A stretch of 64,000 bases of DNA from Agarophyton chilense. Lineage: Eukaryota > Rhodophyta > Florideophyceae > Gracilariales > Gracilariaceae. Position numbers and translations under genes: made by a program. Under the pieces are notes generated by a model that made no database searches, was not told where the DNA came from, and worked only from the letters and a program-made list of their open reading frames with translations. The stretch covers positions 620,001 to 684,000 of the forward strand of contig JARGXX010000010.1 in assembly GCA_030374765.1 (NCBI GenBank), written 5' to 3'. Shown piece by piece: positions 56,626-64,000 of this stretch. The stretch's first letter is position 1; the number at the start of each line of letters is the position of its first letter.

Positions 56626-59600
56626 CAGATTCGATCAGGCTCTCCTGACACAACCAAACCGACGAGAGCGTCATCAATAATGTCTGGGACATCCAGTCTA
56701 GAACGTCGGCAGTACGCGAGCACGTGTGATCGTGATATATTGAGTATGGGCTCCCATGTATCGTCTTCGGGTTGATACCCATACCAACGGACTTTAAACA
56801 GTAAACTGTTGTCCCTTGCATTCCATCCATGATTTATAAAGCGTTCGAGGATGTATTTCATCTCCTCGGTTGCGGACTTCTTAGTCGGGGTGACACTCCT
56901 GTCAACAGGTTCCGTAGCGTTCGGAATCGTGTCATCACGTTCTGGCGTCTCATTCTCCTCCGGGGTTCTCAAAGCCAGTCGTCTGGTTTCCCCTATATCC
57001 TTCCGGTCTGGCCGGGGCTTCCAACTTCCTTCACGGTTTTTCTGGACCTTGCGGCGAGAAAGCGACTTCATTTGACACTGTACGCCGTAGGATTGCCCCG
57101 TTGGGCTTCTTCCCTTCTTGAGAACTGCTGCGCTCCTCAGGGATAGTAACACTCTTCAATCCGTTATGCAGAATTGGCATGCTGATCTCAGCTTCGGTTC
57201 CTTCTCATTCTTCGCCATATGGCGATTCTGTTCTGTCATCAGGACTCCCTGTAGAGCCTTTACGACCTCTGATACGTGAGGTTTCATCCTCAATTTCTTT
57301 CGCGTCCACCGCGTGGTCTGAGGGAGAGACTGCAGTTTGCTGCGCACTCACAGTGCGGAATGCCGTGTCTCCTCTCACTGCTACAGTGGGAGCTATGATA
57401 ATGTCTTGGGCGGATGCGCCGTGTGTCGCAGAATTGTTGTTCAACCCTGTACGTCGGATCTCCGAACTCTTTTCACCTGGTGGCAGTTTTGGAATTATTT
57501 TGCTCTGTGGCGGTATATCCGCAAGCTCCTGCACGACTAGTGGCTGTGGTGACTCCTGCACCTCAATATCTCCACGGGTGCATTTCTCTTGCTGTAAGAC
57601 AGCTTGTCGATCTGGCGCTTCAACTACTCGATCACGAGAAATGCGCTCCACCTCAGTACTTCTCCGTATTTCCACGGTATATTCGTCCAGTTCGACAACT
57701 TCATGCGGTCCTGTACCGATCGGCGCTAACTTATTACAGCGTTCCCGTTCCTTGTCCTCTCCGGTCTTCCGACTATCATTCCTTGCCACTCTCACGAAGA
57801 CGTGTCCTCCGACTCAGATATCCGGGAGTCCCCGTCGCATTGACGCGTCTTAATTACGCTTGTATCGCGATTGGGCCTTTCCCATCTTTTTTGCAGCCTG
57901 TGTAGTGCGTTTGCGCAACTCATTCCTTCAGCGTAGGTGAAACTGAGCCGGCGTCGGCATTGACTCTTCTTCAATTCTGTCCAAATCTACCTTGATTGGC
58001 AAAGCCACTGGTTGGCGAGATATTACCAATTCAAAGGGTGTTAGCTTCGTCGTCGAATGCACTTGCGTATTGTACGCGTAACAAAGCGCGTTTTTATACA
58101 GAGACCAGTCCCCTGGGTGTTCTTCGATGTAGTGCCGAATTGCGACGAGTAGTGTACGGTTGTACCGTTCCACCTGCCCATTAAATTGCGGATGATATGT
58201 CGTGGTGAACACGTTCTAAACTCCAAGTGTCCTGCATACATCTTGAAAGAAGCTTGCAAAGCATTGCTTGCCATTATCTGAGAGCAGAGTGTCCGGTGGT
58301 CCGTAGAAATAAACCCAATAGTGGATAAACGCTCGTGCTATTATGGAAGCAGTAATCCGTTTCAGCGGAACTGTCTGAACCAGCTTGGAGAAGCGATCAC
58401 TTATTGCCAAAATATATCTGTTTCCCCGCTTCGAGCTGATCAAATTTCTAAGTATGCCAATACTGACATACTGTAGAGATGCAGTTGTTGGGAACAGCTT
58501 CAGTGGCTTCTTCTTTTGCCAGAGCTTCTCTCTATTCCTCGCGCACGTTACGCACATCTTAGTCGTCGCATGACATTCCTTTTCCAAAGTTGGCCAATAA
58601 AAGTCCCTTCTAAGGGTTACGTACAGCTTCGTACCTCCTGGATGATCAGACATTTGTGAATAATGTGCCACATGCAGTACTCTGTTCTTGAGAGCGTGTG
58701 GTATCACGATTTTCTCATACGATTCAACAGTTCGAACATATATTCCTCGATCGTCGAGACGAAAAGGCAACACCTCCCCCCCGTTAAGAAGAGAGCGGAT
58801 ATCCGCGCAGAACGCATCTGTGACTTGTTCACGTAATAGCTGTTCAATAGAAATTCGTTCAAGTTGATCTTCTGGATCAGTGTCCGTAGTCTGGGCTACC
58901 AGTAATTCCATTTGATAATCCTCTTCTTCTAGATCTTCTAGACCTTCTTCTTTCGTTCTCGATTTTTCCGTTACCAAACATGGTATCTCATCATCGATTT
59001 CAAGTTTTGTTTCTCCCATGGTTTCGAGTGACGATAGCGCTTCGGCGTGTACGTTTGAAGATCCCTTCTTGTACTTGATTGTGAAATCAAATTCTGAAAG
59101 GCGCAGAAGCCATCGCAATAAGCGTCCCGATGGGTCGGTAATCGACATGAGCCATCTGAGGCATGAATGATCGGTATTGACCGTAAAGTGAGCACCCTGT
59201 AGGTAAGGTCTGAGAGTAGTGAGAGACCATATCATAACAAGGCCTTCCTCTTCTGACAAGGAGTAGTTCTTTTCTTCCTGGTACAGTGTTCTCAACCAGT
59301 ATTCAATTGGATGTCGTATGCCGTCTTCGTGCGTTTGAAAAAAGGGCACACCCTATCTGATAATCGCTAGCGTCCGTTTGAACCGAGTAAGGAAGATCCG
59401 TTTTCGGAAGGGATAACACAGGAGCTGCGGTCAGCACGTGTTTTAGCTTTGCGATAGCTTCCGTTACGGATTCTTCGAATTCCTTCAATTGAATGGGTTG
59501 TCCCTTCTTCAATAAATCATCAAGGGGTGCAGCGATATGCGAATTTCGCGGCGCAAATCGTCTGTAGGAGTTACAAAGTCAAAGGAAGGATCTCAATTGC

Positions 59601-60056
59601 GTCTGCGTTCGCGGAGATTTGAACTCACCAAGCGCAGCGGTTTGCAATTCCTCCATTTCCAGTTTTCCAGGCTTTATCCTGTGTCCCAGGTCTTTCACTT
59701 GGTCCGTGAACCATCCACACTTCTTGATCTTCAAGGTAATTCCAGCTTGCTGTAAATTCTCGAGGATTCCCTCAACCTTCCCGAAATGGTCTTCCATATT
59801 CTTACTCAAAATGATGATGTCTTCCAAGTAAACAAGACATGTTTTTTACTTTTACTGTGATAATATTATATCGATAGAACGCTGAAAGGTCGCAGGGGCG
59901 TTGGTCAAACCAAATGGCATTCGCTTAAAGCGATACAGTCCTGCGTGACAAGCAAATTTAGTCTTATCTTGGTTTTATGGGGCGACTGGTTTCTGCCAGT
60001 ATCCCCAATTTGCGTCAAGCGTAGTAAAAACATTGGCTTCTCCAAGACTATCGATG
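56625..60056 (-). pseudogene. Pol region of Gypsy element B: RT, RNase H, integrase, chromodomain
   Basis: RT C-terminal part and palm (about 60056-59580): IDSLGEANVF, then EDIIILSKNMEDHFGKVEGIL and LKIKKCGWF. RNase H (about 59510-59040) shows YSVQTDASDYQIGCALF, LTTLRPYLQGAHFTVNTDHSCLRW (in part) and EFDFTIKYKKGSSNVHAEALS. Integrase (about 58680-57950) shows HYSQMSDHPGGTKLY...CVTCARN, DRFSKL, LLSDNGKQC and YHPQFNGQVERYNR. The chromodomain (about 56870-56690) shows LLFKVRWYGYQPEDDTWEPI. Closest relative in the window is element A. Fossil copy. Confidence 0.85.
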
Positions 60057-60250
60057 TAAAATTTTCATCGTCACTCTATACAACCATATTCTATTGGCGA
60101 AGATTAGACCAATTTTATCCATTGATCCATTGAAGACGCGCAATGTGATAGTATTTGGTTATCAGGGGTTCTATAGTTTTTGTAGTCAAACGATAAATAG
60201 CCTTTGTCATAATAGAAACAGAGACCGAGATATGGAAGTTCTTTAGAATT

Positions 60251-60490
60251 TCATCGGAACAACATGTTTAAAAGAACCTGCTTTATGTGACGTTTATGAT
60301 GTGGTGTGAGGGTTTGCGGCTTTTTTTCTTTTTTCATTACATTTACACTCTGTTGCTTCAAACAATTATGTACAGCTGTTTTAGAGCGATACAGGTGGGT
60401 TGCCATGCTTTTTAAGGACAGATTGGCTCCATGAAGTGCAACTGTTTGGGCCATTTCTGTGATGCTAAGTTCTTTCCTCTTTGAAATTGT
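60251..60490 (-). pseudogene. Tc1/mariner transposase N-terminal fragment
   Basis: The - strand reads SKRKELSITEMAQTVALHGANLSLKSMATHLYRSKTAVHNCLKQ (given here in two overlapping views: KRKELSITEMAQTVAL and MATHLYRSKTAVHNCLKQ). This is the first helix-turn-helix of the paired-like DNA-binding domain of Tc1 transposases. KKPQTLTPHHKRHIKQVL then begins the second helix-turn-helix. The fragment ends soon after, and no DDE/D catalytic part follows. It sits directly beside the truncated end of element B and may have caused the truncation. Confidence 0.75.
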
Positions 60491-60548
60491 TTGAAACGTT
60501 TAGAGAACCATTAAACTTTAAAGGTTCTCTAAATGTTTCAAACAATTT
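60484..60548. repeat. Hairpin with 26-bp arms at the start of the Tc1 fragment
   Basis: AAATTGTTTGAAAC(G/A)TTTAGAGAACC in inverted copies at 60484-60509 and 60523-60548, one mismatch, loop ATTAAACTTTAAA. It overlaps the first codons of the Tc1 fragment. It may be an inverted duplication of the element's terminal repeat. Confidence 0.85.
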
Positions 60549-61082
60549 AGAAGGTCTAAAACTACGAAGGAGAATGAGCTGTAGTACACATGCGCAATAG
60601 ATATCACTTGGTTTTGGCAGGTGCCGTTCGGTAATATTTCAGTAGAAATTGCAGTCCCCAATAAGGGTTAGCCAACCCCCACCGAAATAGTCGATTGGAA
60701 TGTCGGTATCTGCCCCTATCTACCGAGGTGGCTTTTCGGTATCCCACACACAGGCGCCTCACAGTATCCATCATCACCACCATGTCAACCACTGAAGACC
60801 AGCCATATACTTGACAAGCACCACCAGAGACGTTTGTTGTTACTGAGACAGAACACCAATATCAATGCCCCAACGAGCCCAAATCCATACAGCCCTCTAC
60901 TGATGACGCGCAGCCTGGGAGCAATCCTGCCACTCATAACGGCTCTGCTCGTGGCAAGCTCACAGCTAACCGCGATCTGGCTCTTTTGAAAAAGGTAGAA
61001 GCAGCAGGGGCGCATCGCGCGCCACACGGGGAAACGCTGGTGCTATTCATAGAAAGAGAAAAAGTAATTCAACGTTACCAAG
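60549..61082. other. Spacer before the Myb/SANT-like gene
   Basis: No supported gene. It may include the left end of the Harbinger element and the promoter of the gene at 61083. I found no inverted partner on the far side. Confidence 0.35.
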
Positions 61083-61752
61083 TTGGTTAGTTGGAAGACA
61101 GATGGAAAACATCTCCAAGACCGCTTCAAGGTCCTGATGAACAAGTTCAGGAAAGCTGATGGTCATGAAGCGGGTGTATCTGGGGATAGGGAAGAATACG
61201 GACGGTACGAGCAGCTATGTCAAGATCTAGTCACGGAAATCGATGATTTTAAGAAGGAAAAGCAAAAGGCCATAGCGGAGGCGTTAGATCAAAGAGCTGC
61301 ACTTCTTGTTGCGGGGGAACAAGTACGGGACATGGAAACTGACAAGAGCTTCAAAACGTATGAGTCCAGATAGAGATGAGGAGGAAAGCACGCCAAAGAA
61401 ATAGAAGACAAGTCAGACCCAAACGATGACGAATATGAGCCAAGCCATTTCAGCGGTTGTGAAAGCGAAGGTATATCGTTAAAGTCTGCTCGATCGGCTG
61501 GAATTTCGGGACGAGAAGCGGTTAGACTTCGAGAAAAAGCGCATTGCGCGAAAAGAGCACCGTCTTGAGACAGAAGCACTTGCTGCAGAGAACCGTAATG
61601 ATATCGAGAGACGCAAGCAGGATTTAGAGGCACGGCGACTCGAAGAGGAGAAGAGGAATTCTGTAGAAGCTGTAGCCAAGTATCGATTGGGATTTCAGGT
61701 CCAACGTTCTATGTCGGAGTTGATCAGCGACTTAAAGGCCAAGGAAGAATAA
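61083..61752 (+). pseudogene. Myb/SANT-like DNA-binding protein gene of a Harbinger element
   Basis: A trihelix/Myb-like N-domain (VSWKTDGKHLQDRFKVLMNKF, in part; EYGRYEQLCQDLVTEID) is followed by a Lys/Glu-rich linker, an acidic DPNDDEYEPS stretch, and a long charged coiled coil (EFRDEKRLDFEKKRIARKEHR ... RRKQDLEARRLEEEKR, each in part) ending at the stop 61750-61752. The frame changes between the DNA-binding half and the coiled-coil half, so it is broken or spliced. PIF/Harbinger transposons encode exactly such a partner, which helps the transposase enter the nucleus and bind DNA. The gene is convergent with the transposase at 61870-63060. Confidence 0.6.
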
Positions 61753-61869
61753 GTTGTTACTTCTAATTCTGCTAAAGAGGAGCGCGTACAAATTTGGAGA
61801 ATACTGGGCCGCGCGACGAGCTTTTGATGAGCCCAAATCTGGCCTTGTAAAGACACTTTAGTTGTTTTG

Positions 61870-63060
61870 GGCACCCATGGTGCTCAGATAAGTCTCATGC
61901 GACGGTGGTGTGCATTTGAAGAAGGGAAAAATTTTCCAGCTATACAAGCAAGTTCGCATGTTTCAAAGAATAGAAGCCAAATGGTACCAAAAGCCAACCT
62001 AAGTCCGTCGGAGATCTATTTTTCGTGGAGCGTGCACATGAGTAAAATACTTCTTGATGTATATCAACGCCGAATCTACAGCTATCCTACAGACAAATAT
62101 TTGCTCGTTGAAACTTTTTTGTTCTTGCGTCAAAGACGCACCTTGAAATCTTACTTGAAAATAACACCGAAGAACCTAGACTGCTTCCCCATAGATGTAA
62201 AACTGTTTGCCTCCAACTGGTGGCGATCTTTGGAGATCAGCAGCAGCTATTTTCGACCTTCTCTGAAGCGTCATATCATGACGACTTCCTTCCACAGGAC
62301 CTTACAAGTTAAAGATGAGAAAATCCGGTAGAATTATGGCTTGGATCTCAAGGAAGTTTCTGCCCCTCTGGCCACTGTATGTGACTCTCTGTTGTCTTCC
62401 TTTAGGCAGCGCGGTATTGATACTCGTACCACCGATGAACCCAACACACCTCTTAAGGGGAGCACCTGCATTTTTCACGCATTCCGTATACCAACCAGCG
62501 CGTTCTTGTATGAACTCATCTCGATACTCCGTTATAAATATATTAAAAAGATCGAACATGAATTCAAACGCTTCGTTGAAGATCTCATTTAATTCAAAGG
62601 CCATCATACCAAACTCTTCTTCCAGACCCCGCCATCTTCTAATCGTACCTAGCCTTCTACAAAAGACACAGAACGAGAGCACAGTGTTATTTATGGAACG
62701 TATTTTTGGAGTAGAATTCATACTTAAAGGCCAATTCAACATGTTAACGATCCTGTATATATTGGAATTAGAAAACCGAAACCACTTCACTCACATAGAA
62801 TCGTCTAGAGTTTGCAAGTTAAAGAAAGTAGAGCTCACTTGTAAAAGAAGTTCGATGTACAGCATTTCTTCCATTACTCAGAACTGCACCATGTGCATGA
62901 AAAGAGCTACGAGCAGATTAGTTGCATCCGCTTTTCGAGAACGCATGAGACACAGCAGGGCCGTAGCAGCTCGGCGTCTCATTTTCATGATACCACCATC
63001 CTTATTTCGCATCTTGGCAAGCGGTGTGAGTGCGTTAGCACCTTTCCCACATCCCTAACC
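61870..63060 (-). pseudogene. PIF/Harbinger transposase (degraded)
   Basis: The best segment (62790-62302) reads WFRFSNSNIYRIVNML, RRLGTIRRWRGLEEEFG and ERAGWYTECVKNAGAPLKRCVGFIGGTSI, then QQRVTYSGQRGRNFLEIQAI. In working Harbinger enzymes the VGF-DGT position carries the first catalytic Asp. Here it reads GGT, so that residue is lost. Further down, LTQEQKSFNEQIFVCRIAVDSAL matches the VE-AFG helix but with Asp in place of the catalytic Glu. N-terminal pieces with Arg-rich sequence lie at 62800-63060. Several frame breaks. Inactive copy. Confidence 0.7.
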
Positions 63061-64000
63061 ATCCCATTATATCGAGCTGTACGCCCAAAACACTTTTCTT
63101 TTATTCGGTAACGGTTCAAAAAATGGGTCATGTTAAACAAACAGAGTACCTTGTGGTATTTTCAGTTTATTTCGTTTTCATCCACCTTATAGCCAATAAC
63201 GACTGGAAAAAGCTCCCTGTCAGATTAGTTTTTAAAACTAAACAACCATTTTAGGCGTACTAGGGCCATTAAGTTTGAAAATTTTCAGCGTTGCTTTTTG
63301 ATTTCAACTGGAAGCCTTCCAAATCAATGAAATCAAGTTCTCGTTTCATTCTTCCGATTGTGAAGGTCGTGGAGCACTCCCTTCCAGCTCGATCGTGATG
63401 AATGTCCAAGAGCTCATGATCTTCGACCTTAGTTCTAAGGACTTCACTTCGCAGCCCCAAAACTCCGTTTTCTTGCTTGGAGAGCCAGAACACGACTCCG
63501 ACGAAGACCTGCTTGTACAATAGCAGGGTTTGAACGATGCAGCAGTCCCAGCCTCCGTATTATCATAACCTTTCCTTTCTCTAGAGAGCAACAAGTTATA
63601 CCTCCTGCTTTACCGTACACTTATATCACGATGCAAATGTGCCCTATCTTGTGATTAGCCGACTTGCACCGTATTCCAGCACAATTTTCGCTCTCTCGCA
63701 GGTTGAACGGGTGTAACATGTCCGTACAATATTACATGTCATTATGACCACCCTGGATCAATTACATGACGCCCTGACGGTTGGATCTACCTCGAAGAGA
63801 AAGAAACGAAGGCGAGAGGCGGCGTCGTCGAATAGGCGGAATACAACTGTGTACATGTTAAAAAGTAGACGCCTTTGTAGATCTGGTAATGCTGCTGCTG
63901 TACATCTCTCGAAAAAGGTAGTCTAACGATATGGGGAAGCGATGGCTGATTGTAATGAACCAACCTTTTATAAGACAAAACGAGCGGCCCCGCGACTTGG
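63061..64000. other. Right-hand flank without supported genes
   Basis: Short open frames occur at 63269-63520 (-) and 63744-63926 (+; a basic KRKKRRREAASSNRR stretch), but neither shows a domain or clear codon bias. The element end of the Harbinger copy may lie in 63060-63260. Nothing else seen. Confidence 0.35.

Larger units (their letters stand above)
54771..60056 (-). mobile_element. Ty3/Gypsy element B (family of A), truncated at its gag side
   Basis: - strand pol with a + strand convergent gene, the mirror image of element A. The gag and protease end is missing: recognisable RT ends at about 60056 in the IDSLGEANVF segment, and a Tc1/mariner fragment follows. The left terminus is unresolved. 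A handful of breaks (about five). Confidence 0.85.

Overview
The window looks like a repeat-rich stretch of a eukaryotic nuclear genome. Nearly all recognisable coding sequence belongs to transposable elements of several classes: Ty3/Gypsy, Ty1/Copia, Mutator-like (MULE), CACTA/Tnp2-like, PIF/Harbinger and Tc1/mariner. I see no rRNA, no complete tRNA, no CRISPR array and no convincing intact host gene. The Copia element has very short (98 bp) LTRs and an initiator-tRNA half-molecule primer site, a design known from GalEa-type elements of aquatic animals and red algae. A marine eukaryote such as a red alga is therefore possible, but I cannot prove the organism from this sequence.

Layout: 1-8 kb, Ty3/Gypsy element A (gag and pol on +, an extra gene on -). 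8-9.8 kb, spacer with three related palindromes. 9.8-15.2 kb, a MULE with 238-bp inverted repeats and a 10-bp target duplication, carrying a transposase and a Ulp1-type protease gene. 15.4-19.5 kb, a decayed coding region I do not recognise, followed by a 45-bp palindrome. 20.4-21.2 kb, Harbinger transposase remnant. 21.7-28.8 kb, Gypsy element C. 29.3-39.0 kb, Gypsy element D. 39.0-40.8 kb, a 3'-truncated Copia. 41.7-44.2 kb, CACTA-like transposase. 45.4-49.9 kb, a young Copia with both LTRs. 51.2-53.2 kb, a decayed glycosyltransferase-like or HtrL-like gene. 54.8-60.1 kb, Gypsy element B (reverse orientation). 60.2-63.1 kb, a Tc1 fragment and a second Harbinger element with a Myb/SANT-like partner gene.

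The main discovery is what the four Gypsy elements share. Each has a chromovirus-like gag-pol and, beyond pol, a gene on the opposite strand encoding a 500-800 residue protein of no family I recognise. The A and B copies are about 70% identical in their best block and differ mostly at third codon positions, so the protein was selected. C and D carry more distant relatives in the same place. Element D is bounded by 413-bp repeats in inverted, not direct, orientation, and C has the same repeat at its right end. In D the repeat contains the start of gag on one side and faces the antisense gene on the other, so one repeat could serve as promoter for two convergent genes. It also carries a tRNA-like A-box/T-arm segment. 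A Gypsy lineage with terminal inverted repeats plus a convergent accessory gene is, to my knowledge, not a described arrangement.

All virus-like elements here appear to be broken copies. The breaks are given only as approximate counts.
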